From: Burkholderiaceae bacterium
GTDB lineage: Bacteria > Pseudomonadota > Gammaproteobacteria > Burkholderiales > Burkholderiaceae_B
DNA length: 64,000 nucleotides
Reading direction: 5' to 3'
Assembly (NCBI GenBank): GCA_020851995.1
Contig: JADZBO010000158.1
Location: 25,996-89,995, forward strand
The notes under the pieces were generated by a model that was not told the DNA's origin, did not search any database, and worked only from the letters and a program-made list of their open reading frames with translations. Positions 49,862-62,697 of the stretch are shown piece after piece (position 1 is the first letter of the stretch; each line of letters opens with the position of its first letter). Position numbers and translations under genes: made by a program.

Positions 49862-51289
49862 TCAAGTGGTGGCGCGCGGCACAGTGATCCGAACGGTCAA
49901 GCCTCCACCGGGCCTGGGCGTCAGTTCGACCCGTCCGTCCACCTGGCGCAGCAAGCGTTCGACGATCGCCAGGCCCAGCCCCGCGCCATCACCGCCGGTG
50001 CGGGCAGTGCTACCGCGCGAAAATGGCCGCAGCAGGCGCTCGGTTTCGGCGGGCTTCACGCCGGGTCCGCGATCGGAGACTTCAAGGATCAGTTTGTCGC
50101 CCGCGGGTTGAAGCGAAACCGTAATCTGCGCATGTCCGTTTGCGGCTACGCCGTAGCGCCGGGCGTTTTCAATCAAATTGACCACGATGCGTTTGAAATC
50201 GAGCGCGTCGATGCAGGCATGCAGATCCGGCGCGATGGACGAATCGAGCGATCCTCCCAGGGATTCCGTGTGGCTGCGCTCGCGCGCCATGACGTCGTAC
50301 AGGATCGTGGATACATCAATCGGAATTTTTGGGGCTGCTCCCGCAGGCCGCGCGTAATCGACGAGCTGGCCAATGCAGTGATCGATCTGTGCCAGATCCT
50401 GGTCGATCGCTTGCCGTGCGTCATCGGCCATGCTGCTCATTTCAATTTCGAGCCGCATGCGGGTCAGGGGGGTGCGCAGATCGTGCGAAAGCCCGGCCAG
50501 CATCAGTGCGCGTTCGGCGTCTGTTTGCCGCAATTCGTGTGCCATGCGGTTGAAACTCGCGTTGAGTTCCCGAATCTCGCGCGCGCCGCTTTCAGGCAAT
50601 GGGGGCACGATCGCGCCGCGCGTCAGTAACTGCGCCGACCTGGCCAGCCGGGCCAACGGGCGGTTGATGTAGGCCACGCTGATTCCCGCACCCAGCAGAG
50701 AAAGCAGCAAGGCGGCAGCGCCCCAGCCAAGCCATTCGATTCCGCCGGTCAGCCCGACTTCCTGACGTTCGAACATCAGCCAGTACTTTTCGTCGTCAAT
50801 ACGAAAACTGACCCAGAACCCGGATTGATCGTCGACTTCCCAGGCCAGCACGGTTTCCTGGCCCAGCAGATCGCGCAACTGGGCGGCGACCTGCTGCCAG
50901 TATTCTTCGTCCGGCAGCGAGGCGACCAGATCTTCAGCCGTGCGCGGATAAACCTGAAGTCCTTCGCGGGAGGCCAGTTCCATGAGCACGCTGGGACGTT
51001 CGGAAGTCGATGAGTAGGCGAGCGCGGCGCGCGTGAGGTTGACCGAGGTGGCGACGCGCTTGCTCATCTGGGTTGCCCGCGGACCCATTTCCATGCTGAT
51101 GAAGACCTGAAGCCAGGCCGCCAGGCTGGCCATCATCAACGCCGACAGCAACAGGAAGGTTCGGGTGAACAAACCCATCTCTGACCATGTGCGCGTCACA
51201 TGGCCGAGCAGGACTCTCCAAAGTCGCCTTTCAGCGCGTTCCCGGTTTGGCGATGGCCGCTTAGCCGCCGCCATCCGGAACAAAGACAT
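49862..51289 (-). CDS. EnvZ-like sensor histidine kinase (RisS-like)
   Basis: HAMP region, H-box LAGLSHDLRTPLTRMRLEIEM, N-box VVNLIENARRYG, G-box DRGPGVKPAE, GAGLGLAIVERLL. Confidence 0.93.
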   Translation of the reverse strand: MSLFRMAAAKRPSPNRERAERRLWRVLLGHVTRTWSEMGLFTRTFLLLSALMMASLAAWLQVFISMEMGPRATQMSKRVATSVNLTRAALAYSSTSERPSVLMELASREGLQVYPRTAEDLVASLPDEEYWQQVAAQLRDLLGQETVLAWEVDDQSGFWVSFRIDDEKYWLMFERQEVGLTGGIEWLGWGAAALLLSLLGAGISVAYINRPLARLARSAQLLTRGAIVPPLPESGAREIRELNASFNRMAHELRQTDAERALMLAGLSHDLRTPLTRMRLEIEMSSMADDARQAIDQDLAQIDHCIGQLVDYARPAGAAPKIPIDVSTILYDVMARERSHTESLGGSLDSSIAPDLHACIDALDFKRIVVNLIENARRYGVAANGHAQITVSLQPAGDKLILEVSDRGPGVKPAETERLLRPFSRGSTARTGGDGAGLGLAIVERLLRQVDGRVELTPRPGGGLTVRITVPRATT

Positions 51290-51995
51290 ACCCTAGCCCC
51301 CACACGGTCTGGATATAGACAGGTTTTGAAGGGTTGACTTCAACCAGTTTGCGCAGGCGGGAGATCTGGACGTCCAGACTGCGGTCGAACGCTTCGTATT
51401 CGCGCCCGCGGGCGAGTTCCATGAGTTTATCGCGGGAGAGCGGAACCCGGGGATGGCGGGCAAAGACCTTGAGTACCGAAAATTCCCCGGTGGTGATGCC
51501 GATGGGTTCGTCGCCGCGGGACAGCGTGCGTGTGGCGAGATTCAGCGTGTAGGGCCCGAAGTTGATCGATTCATTGTCCTGGCTTGGAGCACCCGGGTGT
51601 TCGTCGGCGCCGCGGCGCCGCAGGATTGCGTTGATGCGCGCCAGGAGTTCCCGGGGATTGAAGGGTTTGGACAGGTAGTCATCCGCGCCCATCTCGAGTC
51701 CGATGATCCGATCGACTTCCTCGCCCTTGGCCGTCAGCATGATGATGGGCGTGTTGTCATGATTGCCGCGCAGCCGCCTGCAGATAGAGAGGCCGTCTTC
51801 GCCAGGCAGCATCAGATCGAGCACCAGCAGGTCGATATGCTCGCGCTGCCAGACCTTGGCCATCTCTTTGGCGTCCTCGGCAACAAAAACGCTGAAACCC
51901 TGTTCGGTCAGGTAGCGGCGAAGGAGATCGCGCAGGCGGGGATCGTCATCGACGACCAGGATTTTCCTAAGTGAAGGTGAGTTCGTCGTATTCAT
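51261..51995 (-). CDS. ompR: OmpR-family response regulator (RisA-like)
   Basis: KILVVDDDPRLRDLLRRYLTEQGF, receiver plus winged-helix DNA-binding domain; overlaps the kinase gene. Confidence 0.93.
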   Translation of the reverse strand: MNTTNSPSLRKILVVDDDPRLRDLLRRYLTEQGFSVFVAEDAKEMAKVWQREHIDLLVLDLMLPGEDGLSICRRLRGNHDNTPIIMLTAKGEEVDRIIGLEMGADDYLSKPFNPRELLARINAILRRRGADEHPGAPSQDNESINFGPYTLNLATRTLSRGDEPIGITTGEFSVLKVFARHPRVPLSRDKLMELARGREYEAFDRSLDVQISRLRKLVEVNPSKPVYIQTVWGLGYVFVPDGGG

Positions 51996-52184
51996 GCCCA
52001 AAATGTAACAGCCTCTCACGGCCAATTTCCCTCAACTTCACATGGAATTACAAATACGCGGCGGGATTTAATGATTTGTAACAATTGAGCGCCCGGATCC
52101 GGATGAAACGAGGCGCCAGGTGCGCATAAATCGTACTTTCGGCTGGTGAGCTCACTTGGCGGCATGTTCATTACAATTCCGCTT

Positions 52185-53405
52185 ATGCCCCGAATCCTGT
52201 CGTTTGAAACGTCAACCACCACCTGCGGTATTGCCCTGATCTCGGAAATCGATGGGGAGATCGGGATTTCCCGGCGCGCCATCGAGGGCGTTGCGGGACA
52301 TGCCGAGCATCTGTTGCCGATGGCCACTGAAGTCCTGGCGCTGGCTGGCGCCAGCATGGCACAGATCGACGCTGTGGCGTTTGGCCAGGGACCCGGGGCG
52401 TTCACCGGGTTGCGGCTTGCCTGCGGCGCGGCTCAGGGAATCGGTCTCGCGCTCGGCCTCCCGCTGATTCCAGTCGGGGCGCTACCGGCGGTCGCGGCGG
52501 CAGCCTCGGCCCGTCACACGGATTGCCTCGTGCTGCCCGCGCTGGATGCCAGGATGCAGGAAATGTACCTCGGCGCCTGCGCCATCGATGCGGGCGGCGG
52601 TCTGGTCACGGTGGCTCCGCCGGTGCTGATCGATGCCGCACACGCGATCGATTTTGTCGCTGAGCGCTTGCCGTTGTGGCGCAAGGCCAGTGGTGATCCG
52701 TCGGTTGTCGTGGCGATCGGTGAGGGCTGGAAGCTGGTGGCGCAGGCCGGGTTAATCGCATCGGGTCTGCTGGTCGATGACCTCGAGGCCAGGCCGACAG
52801 TCGACTGGGTAGCCCGTTTGGCTCTGCATGCTTGGGCGCGTGGCGAGACGGTTGCGCCGGAGCATGCCGCGCCTTTCTATTTGCGCGACAAAGTTGCCTT
52901 CACGACTGCAGAGCGCGAGGCCGGAGAGGGGGGCAACCCGCGCGCCCGGGCCCACGCGGGCGTCGCGGTTTTGCGCATGACGGCTGCAGATCTGCCAGAG
53001 GTGGTCGAGCTTGAAAGGCAAGTGCAATCGTTTCCCTGGACCCCGCGTAACTTCGCGGACGCGCTTGAGGCGGGTTACGAAGCCTGGTGCCTGCGCGCGG
53101 GTGACCGGCTGGTCGGATTTTGCGTTGCGATGATGGCGCCGGATGTGGCGCATGTGCTCGTGATTGCCGTCGCCCGGGATGAGCAGCGCAGGGGGCATGG
53201 CGTGTTGCTGCTCGAACAGGTCGCCATTTGCGCGCGCACCCGTTCGATCGAGGCCATTTTGCTCGAGGTTCGGCGCTCCAACGAGAGCGCCAGGGCCTTT
53301 TACGAGGCGCAAGGGTTTGAGACGATCGGTACCCGGCGGGATTATTATCCCTTTGGCCAAGGTCAGCGGGAAGACGCCCTTGTGCTCAGGAAATCGACGA
53401 TATGA
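52185..53405 (+). CDS. tsaB-rimI: Fused TsaB (N-terminal) - RimI (C-terminal GNAT acetyltransferase)
   Basis: TsaB: ILSFETSTTTCGIALI...GPGAFTGLRLACGAAQGIGLALGLPL...FYLRDKVAFTTAERE; RimI: VIAVARDEQRRGHGVLLLEQV...ILLEVRRSNESARAFYEAQGFETIGTRRDYYP. Confidence 0.93.
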   Translation: MPRILSFETSTTTCGIALISEIDGEIGISRRAIEGVAGHAEHLLPMATEVLALAGASMAQIDAVAFGQGPGAFTGLRLACGAAQGIGLALGLPLIPVGALPAVAAAASARHTDCLVLPALDARMQEMYLGACAIDAGGGLVTVAPPVLIDAAHAIDFVAERLPLWRKASGDPSVVVAIGEGWKLVAQAGLIASGLLVDDLEARPTVDWVARLALHAWARGETVAPEHAAPFYLRDKVAFTTAEREAGEGGNPRARAHAGVAVLRMTAADLPEVVELERQVQSFPWTPRNFADALEAGYEAWCLRAGDRLVGFCVAMMAPDVAHVLVIAVARDEQRRGHGVLLLEQVAICARTRSIEAILLEVRRSNESARAFYEAQGFETIGTRRDYYPFGQGQREDALVLRKSTI

Positions 53406-53415
53406 CTGCAACCCC

Positions 53416-54303
53416 ATGAATGCCCAACCGGATTCAACCTCCCTGCGTTGCTCGCCGCTGCAGCTTGCCTGGCTGCAGGAATTGGGTATTGAAAAGCCCT
53501 GGCTGCCGGCAGGTGCTTCTGGTCTTCAGCCTCCGTCTCGGCGCGCGTCTGATGCGCAGCACCCGGCAGCTCTTGAGGCGCAGGTGCATGCCCAGCCGCC
53601 TGAGCCTGGGACAACGCGCCAGCCGACGCCTTCGCCGGCGCCGGCGCCCATGCTGCGTGTTTCACGCCCCCCCGTTGCAGACGCAGGTCCGCCCGTCACC
53701 GCGGAGCTCCCAACGCGCGCGATTGCAGCGGCGGCCACCGACATGAATGCGCTGGGCGCCGCAATTCGTGCCTGCGCAGGGTGCGGTCTATGCAAATCAA
53801 GGCATCAGGTGGTCGTTGGTGAAGGGGTCGACAGCCCCGCCATCATGGTCATCGGAGAAGCGCCCGGTGAGCAGGAAGACCGTCAGGGTCTGCCATTCGT
53901 GGGGCGCTCAGGCCTGTTGCTGGACAACATGCTCGCGACCATTGGCGCAAGCCGCGGCAGCAACGTCTACGTGGCGAATGCCATCAAGTGCAGACCTCCC
54001 GGCAACCGCAATCCGCGCCCCGAGGAGTCAGCGGCCTGTCATCCCTTTCTGATGCGGCAAATCGCGTTGGTGAACCCGCGGACGATTCTCGTGCTCGGGC
54101 GGGTAGCGGCTCAGGCTGTACTGTCGACTGACTCGAGCCTGCAGTCGCTCAGAGGGCGACCGCTGTCGTTCGATGCAGCGGGCAGGCAGATCCCGGTGGT
54201 GGTGAGCTACCACCCTGCCTACCTGCTGAGGCGTCCCACGGAAAAGGCTGCAGCCTGGGAAGACTTGCAGCGCGCGCGCGCCATCGCGGCAATCGGAGAC
54301 TAG
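53416..54303 (+). CDS. Family 4 uracil-DNA glycosylase (Fe-S)
   Basis: CAGCGLCKSRHQVVVGEG, IGEAPGEQEDRQGLPFVGRSGLLLDNML, NAIKCRPPGNRNPRPEE, VVSYHPAYLLRRP; Pro/Ala-rich N-terminal linker. Confidence 0.93.
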   Translation: MNAQPDSTSLRCSPLQLAWLQELGIEKPWLPAGASGLQPPSRRASDAQHPAALEAQVHAQPPEPGTTRQPTPSPAPAPMLRVSRPPVADAGPPVTAELPTRAIAAAATDMNALGAAIRACAGCGLCKSRHQVVVGEGVDSPAIMVIGEAPGEQEDRQGLPFVGRSGLLLDNMLATIGASRGSNVYVANAIKCRPPGNRNPRPEESAACHPFLMRQIALVNPRTILVLGRVAAQAVLSTDSSLQSLRGRPLSFDAAGRQIPVVVSYHPAYLLRRPTEKAAAWEDLQRARAIAAIGD

Positions 54304-54315
54304 TACGCCAGGGGC

Positions 54316-55731
54316 TCAAAGTGCGGTGCCGTGACCATCCTGGCCAATCTGGTCGAGCAACTCCGGATCGCGCCGGATATTCAGGCGGCACCAGAACAGA
54401 ATCACCAGCATGAGCAGGGACACCAGGATCCCGAAAATCGCGATGATGATATTGATGTCAAGCCCAAGCCAGAGCATGAGCGTGTACATCGCGACCATCA
54501 GCAGAATGTTGAGCTGCTCGTTGAAGTTCTGCACCGCGATCGAATGTCCTGCCGAGAGAAGGACATGTCCGCGATGTTGCAGCAGCGCGTTCATGGGTAC
54601 GACGAAGAACCCCGATAGCCCGCCGATGATCAGCAGCAGGATGTAGACCGTCCAGCGGTCGGAAACCAGCGGCATCAGAAGCACCACCAGCCCCATCGCA
54701 ATGCCGAGCGGCAAGACGGTCAGGGCACGCTTCAGAGGGACTCGGCCTGCAAAGACGGACCCTGCGACCGTGCCAAGCGCCGCGACCCCCATGAGCACCG
54801 AGGCCTCATCGAGCCGGTAACCCAGGTGGCTCTTGCCCCACTCAATCACGATCAGTTGCAGGGTGGCACCCGCACCCCAGAACAGCGTGGTGACCGCGAG
54901 CGAGATCTGCCCGAGCCGATCCTGCCAGAGCACGCGGACGTAGACCGAAAATCGGCGGATCAGCTCGATCGGGTTCTTTTGCTGTGCCGGATACTTGACA
55001 TGAGTCAGTGGGATCAGCAGATTGCACAAGGCGGCAGCCGCATACACGAACGCGATGATCAGAATGGCGGCTTCCGCAGGGGTGCTGACGAGCTGGCTGA
55101 TCATGGGGTGCGACAGCAACCAGCGGGAGACCGCCGGCGAGATCAGCGCGCCGCCGAGTACTGTGCCCAGAATGATCGAAAGCACCGTCAGCCCCTCGAT
55201 CCAGCTGTTGCCCTTGACGAGCTGCAGCGGTGGGAGCATTTCGGTGACGATGCCGTACTTGGCGGGAGAGTAGGCGGCGGCGCCGATTCCGACGATGCCG
55301 TAGGCCGCACAGACAAGCAGTACCTGCTGCGACGGAGTGAACCCGAAACCGGCGTAGCAGAACATCAGCAGGCAGCCGGACACCTTGAGTGCGTTGGTCG
55401 AAAACATCACCCTGCCCTTGGGGAAGGAGTCCGAGATCGCGCCGACGAAAGCGGCGAGCAGCACATACGCTGCCGCAAACCACCATTTCATCATCGGCGC
55501 CATCCAGTCCGGGCCCTGCAACTGCTGGATGAGCGCGATGGCGGCGATGAAAAGGGCATTGTCCGCAAGAGAGGACAGCGCCTGTGCGGCCATGACGAGA
55601 AAGAATCCTCGGTTCAAGTGCAGAGATTCCCAATCAAAAAGTTGTTCTGGACTGCGCGCGCCGTATCCGGAACTCCCGGAAACCGACCCGCATTTCAACA
55701 CAAACCCGCCTGAGTATAGCGGGAAGGACAC
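54316..55731 (-). CDS. lplT: Lysophospholipid transporter LplT-like MFS protein (start uncertain)
   Basis: NRGFFLVMAAQALSSLADNALFIAAIALI...YSPAKYGIVTEMLPPLQLVKGNSWIEGLTVLSIILG; GFFVVPMNALLQHRG. Confidence 0.92.
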   Translation of the reverse strand: MSFPLYSGGFVLKCGSVSGSSGYGARSPEQLFDWESLHLNRGFFLVMAAQALSSLADNALFIAAIALIQQLQGPDWMAPMMKWWFAAAYVLLAAFVGAISDSFPKGRVMFSTNALKVSGCLLMFCYAGFGFTPSQQVLLVCAAYGIVGIGAAAYSPAKYGIVTEMLPPLQLVKGNSWIEGLTVLSIILGTVLGGALISPAVSRWLLSHPMISQLVSTPAEAAILIIAFVYAAAALCNLLIPLTHVKYPAQQKNPIELIRRFSVYVRVLWQDRLGQISLAVTTLFWGAGATLQLIVIEWGKSHLGYRLDEASVLMGVAALGTVAGSVFAGRVPLKRALTVLPLGIAMGLVVLLMPLVSDRWTVYILLLIIGGLSGFFVVPMNALLQHRGHVLLSAGHSIAVQNFNEQLNILLMVAMYTLMLWLGLDINIIIAIFGILVSLLMLVILFWCRLNIRRDPELLDQIGQDGHGTAL

Positions 55732-55890
55732 CGCGTTTTGAAGGATGTATCGCTGCCGCGGGCGATTCGCTGCGGATATGCGGGATTGCCCTTGGTCGAT
55801 GCGCTTTCGCCGGTTTGCCTGAACCCTTGCACGCGCCTCGCCTGCGTTATGATCTGACGGATACCAACGACCCGTCCACTAAAAGCTATT

Positions 55891-58800
55891 GTGCGTCTGA
55901 CCCAGATCAAGCTCGCCGGATTCAAGTCCTTCGTCGATCCGACCGTTATTCCCACTCCAAGCCAGTTGGTCGGGGTGGTGGGTCCGAATGGTTGCGGGAA
56001 ATCCAACATCATCGACGCGGTGCGCTGGGTGATGGGCGAGACCCGTGCCTCAGAGCTTCGCGGCGAATCCATGCAGGACGTGATTTTCAGCGGATCCGGC
56101 CATCGCAAGCCCGCAGCGCGCGCTTCGGTGGAACTGGTGTTCGACAACTCCGCGGGGCGTGCCATTGGCCAATGGAGTACCTACGCGGAGATCGCCGTGC
56201 GTCGCATCCTGACGCGCGATGGCACCAGCAGCTACTTCATCAACAACCAACAGGTTCGCCGGCGCGACGTACACGATCTGTTCCTGGGCACTGGTCTGGG
56301 CTCCCGCGGCTACGCCATCATCGGTCAGGGCATGATCAATCGCCTGATCGAGGCCAAACCGGAAGAACTGCGCGTCTACCTGGAAGAGGCGGCGGGTGTT
56401 TCGCGTTACAAGGAGCGCCGTCGCGAGACGGAGAACCGGCTGTCCGACACCCGGGAAAATCTGGTGCGTGTCGACGACATTCTGCGCGAGCTGACCTCGC
56501 AACTCGAAAAGCTCGAAAGCCAGGCCGAAGTCGCGCGCGAATACCGGGCGCTTCAGGCGGACGGCGAGACCAAACAGAATGGACTCTGGTATCTGAAGGA
56601 GGCCGCCGCCCACGAAGAACAGGCCCGCACGCAGCAGGCGATCGAGGTTGCGCATACTGAACTTGAGGCCGCCACAGCGGGCTTGCGCGCCGGCGAGTCG
56701 GCCCTTGAGTCCAGGCGTCAGGCGCATTATGCGGCGAGCGATGCGGTGCATTCCGCGCAAGGTGCCCTGTACGAAGCCAATGCAGGAGTCAGCAGTCTCG
56801 AAGCCGAAATCCGTCACGTGGTCGAGTCCCGCAACCGGCTGCAAGCCCGTCGTGCGCAGTTGCAGGCCCAGATCGCAGAATGGGATTCCCAGCGCGAACA
56901 TTGCAGCGGTCTGATTCACGAACACGAAGAAGAACTCGGTGTCAGCGCCGAGCGTGCAGAACAGGCCAGAGCCGCCGCCGAATCAGCCCAGGCGGGCTTG
57001 CCGGAGGTTGAAGCGCGCGTGCGCAGCGCCGCTGCGGCGCGCGAAGAGATGCGCATTGCGCTTTCCAGGGTTGAGCAAAGCCTTGCACTGGTGGCGCAAA
57101 GCCAGCGCGACACCGATCGCCAGTTGCAGGCGCTAGACTTGCGCCGCGAACGTCTTGCCCAGGAACTCCAGGGAGTTGAAGCGCCGGAGCTCGAGTTGCT
57201 TGAGCAACTTGCGGGCGACAAGGCCGCGGCTGAGGAATTACTCGAAGAGTCGCAGGCTGTGCTTGCAGGCCTTGAGGAAAAACTTCCCGACGCCGACGCA
57301 CAGCGCGCACAAGCTCTTGAGCAGGCGCGTGTGGAAACGGAGGCGCTGGCGCGCCTGGATGCGCGTCTTGCCGCGCTGGTGCGACTGCAGGAGGATGTTC
57401 AGAAAAAGGGTGCGCTTGAGCCCTGGCTCGCGCGCCATGAGTTGGCCGGCCTGAGCCGCCTGTGGCAGCGCCTGCATGTCGAGCCTGGCTGGGAAACCGC
57501 ATTCGAATCTTTGCTGGTTGAACGCATGACCGGCCTGGAGGTTCGCAACCTCGACTGGGCCCGCGCGTTTGCGACCGATGCGCCGCCGGCGCGTCTTGCG
57601 TTCTATCAATTGCCTGTACCTGCTGCAGCGCCTGCCGCCCCGGCGGGACTGACGCCGTTGACCTCGTTACTGCGCATCACGGATCCCGATCTGCGCACGC
57701 TTTTGCAGGGCTGGCTGGGTCACGTATTCATTGCCACTGATCTCGCGCAGGCACTCGCCGGGCGCGCCACGCTGCCGCCAGGGGGCGCGCTGGTGGTGCG
57801 CGAAGGCCACGTGGTCGATGCGCAGAGCGTGCGGTTTTATGCCCCCGATTCCGAACAGGCCGGTCTGTTGGGCCGCCAGCAGGAAATCGAAAACCTGCAG
57901 CGCGAAATCAAAGCACACCAGATGATCGCCGATCAGTCGCGCTCCGCCGTCGCGCGGGCAGAGGCCGCATGGCAACAATTGTCGCAATCCTTGCCGCCAG
58001 CGCGCCAGCGGGTTGCTGAGCTCACGCGGCGATTGCACGATCTGCAACTGGATTACACGCGCGCGCAGCAGCAAGTCGAGCAGACCCGCGAGCGTTCAGG
58101 TCGCCTCGCTCAGGATATTGCGGAGGTCTCCACCCAGCAGGAGGACCTGCGTGCCTCGCTGCTTGAGGCCGAGACCCGCTTCGAAGATCTTGATGCCGAA
58201 CTTGCCGCGCAGCAGCAGGCGTATGCCGACGCCGAAATAGCGGGCGAAGCCCTGGCCGCAGAGGCGCAGGCCGCCCGCGACCTGTTGCGTGATCAGGAGC
58301 GTGGTGCGCACGAGGCGGAATTTGCTGAGCGCGGGCTGCGGGCCAGGCTTGCGGAACTGGCGCGCAATATGCAGTTGGCCACCGAGCAGACGTTGCGGGC
58401 GCAACAGGAACTGGTTGGTCTTGAATCGGAACTTGCATCGCTGGATGCCGCTGCCGCCGAGGCCGGCTTGCAGGAGGCTCTCGAGGCCCGGGCTGCAGCC
58501 GAAGAGGCTCTTGGGCGCGCCCGTATCGAAATGGACACGCTCGCGGCGCAGTTACGACAGGCCGACGAAGAGCGCCTGGTGCTGGAGCGCACGATCGAGC
58601 CGCGTCGCGAACGCATCATGTCGTTGCAATTGCAGGAGCAGGCCGCCCGCCTGGCCGCCGAACAGTTCGCCGCGCAACTTGACGAACGCGGGGTGGATCG
58701 CGCCGCGATCGGCGCACACCTTGCGGAGCAGCCCGAGCAATGGATGCGCCCGGCGTGGCTGCAGTCCGAGGTGCAACGCATTTCACGGCAGATCGAGTCG

Positions 58801-59421
58801 CTGGGGTCGGTGAACCTGGCGGCGCTCGACGAGCTGAATGCTTCGCGCGAACGCAAGGGATTCCTCGACGCCCAGTACACCGATCTGCAGACTGCCATTC
58901 AGACGCTTGAGGATGCGGTCCGCAAGATCGACCGCGAAACCCGTGAGCTCCTGCAGTCCACCTTCAACGATGTCAACCGGCATTTCGGTGAGCTTTTCCC
59001 GGTTCTGTTCGGTGGCGGCGAGGCGCGCCTGATCATGACCGGCGACGAGATCCTCGATGCGGGCGTTCAGGTCATGGCACAGCCGCCAGGCAAGCGCAAC
59101 ACCTCGATTCACCTGCTTTCGGGCGGCGAGAAGGCCCTGACCGCGACCGCGCTGGTGTTTGCATTGTTCAAGCTCAATCCAGCGCCTTTCTGCCTGCTTG
59201 ATGAGGTGGATGCACCGCTGGATGACGCCAATACGGAGCGGTACGCAAGTCTGGTCAGCAATATGTCGGATCAGACCCAGTTCCTCTTCATTTCGCACAA
59301 CAAGATCGCAATGCAAATGGCAAGGCAGCTGATCGGGGTTACCATGCAAGAGCAGGGTGTCTCCCGCATCGTGGCGGTCGATATCGATTCGGCGCTGCAG
59401 TTGGCGGCCGAGGCCGCTTGA
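55891..59421 (+). CDS. smc: Chromosome segregation protein SMC
   Basis: 1176 aa; MRLTQIKLAGFKSFVDPTVIP, GPNGCGKSNIIDAVRWVMGE, coiled coil, LSGGEKALTATALVFALF, CLLDEVDAPLDDAN. Confidence 0.98.
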   Translation: MRLTQIKLAGFKSFVDPTVIPTPSQLVGVVGPNGCGKSNIIDAVRWVMGETRASELRGESMQDVIFSGSGHRKPAARASVELVFDNSAGRAIGQWSTYAEIAVRRILTRDGTSSYFINNQQVRRRDVHDLFLGTGLGSRGYAIIGQGMINRLIEAKPEELRVYLEEAAGVSRYKERRRETENRLSDTRENLVRVDDILRELTSQLEKLESQAEVAREYRALQADGETKQNGLWYLKEAAAHEEQARTQQAIEVAHTELEAATAGLRAGESALESRRQAHYAASDAVHSAQGALYEANAGVSSLEAEIRHVVESRNRLQARRAQLQAQIAEWDSQREHCSGLIHEHEEELGVSAERAEQARAAAESAQAGLPEVEARVRSAAAAREEMRIALSRVEQSLALVAQSQRDTDRQLQALDLRRERLAQELQGVEAPELELLEQLAGDKAAAEELLEESQAVLAGLEEKLPDADAQRAQALEQARVETEALARLDARLAALVRLQEDVQKKGALEPWLARHELAGLSRLWQRLHVEPGWETAFESLLVERMTGLEVRNLDWARAFATDAPPARLAFYQLPVPAAAPAAPAGLTPLTSLLRITDPDLRTLLQGWLGHVFIATDLAQALAGRATLPPGGALVVREGHVVDAQSVRFYAPDSEQAGLLGRQQEIENLQREIKAHQMIADQSRSAVARAEAAWQQLSQSLPPARQRVAELTRRLHDLQLDYTRAQQQVEQTRERSGRLAQDIAEVSTQQEDLRASLLEAETRFEDLDAELAAQQQAYADAEIAGEALAAEAQAARDLLRDQERGAHEAEFAERGLRARLAELARNMQLATEQTLRAQQELVGLESELASLDAAAAEAGLQEALEARAAAEEALGRARIEMDTLAAQLRQADEERLVLERTIEPRRERIMSLQLQEQAARLAAEQFAAQLDERGVDRAAIGAHLAEQPEQWMRPAWLQSEVQRISRQIESLGSVNLAALDELNASRERKGFLDAQYTDLQTAIQTLEDAVRKIDRETRELLQSTFNDVNRHFGELFPVLFGGGEARLIMTGDEILDAGVQVMAQPPGKRNTSIHLLSGGEKALTATALVFALFKLNPAPFCLLDEVDAPLDDANTERYASLVSNMSDQTQFLFISHNKIAMQMARQLIGVTMQEQGVSRIVAVDIDSALQLAAEAA

Positions 59422-59435
59422 ACTAGAGACGGAAC

Positions 59436-62542
<3,107 letters not shown>

Positions 62543-62549
62543 GTCGAAA

Positions 62550-62659
62550 GCAAGTACCCGAAAAATTCAACGCAAGTACCCGAAAAATTCAACGCAAGTA
62601 CCCGAAAAATTCAACGCAAGTACCTGAAAAATTCAAAGTAAGTACCTGCAATTAAAAAA
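62550..62659. repeat. 22-bp tandem repeat, 4 units plus one degenerate unit
   Basis: GCAAGTACCCGAAAAATTCAAC x3, then GCAAGTACCTGAAAAATTCAAA, then GTAAGTACCTGCAATTAAAAAA; begins 8 bp after the ligA stop. Confidence 0.95.
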
Positions 62660-62680
62660 GGCCGCGCTAAGCGGCCTTTC
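62655..62680. terminator. Bidirectional Rho-independent terminator between ligA and ppiC
   Basis: AAAGGCCGC-GCTAA-GCGGCCTTT; on the minus strand followed by a run of T. Confidence 0.9.
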
Positions 62681-62697
62681 TCAGCACGAATGGCGTC

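Noticed and set aside
62550-62659. CRISPR-like array after ligA
   Set aside because: 22-bp repeats abut directly with no spacers; a simple tandem repeat.
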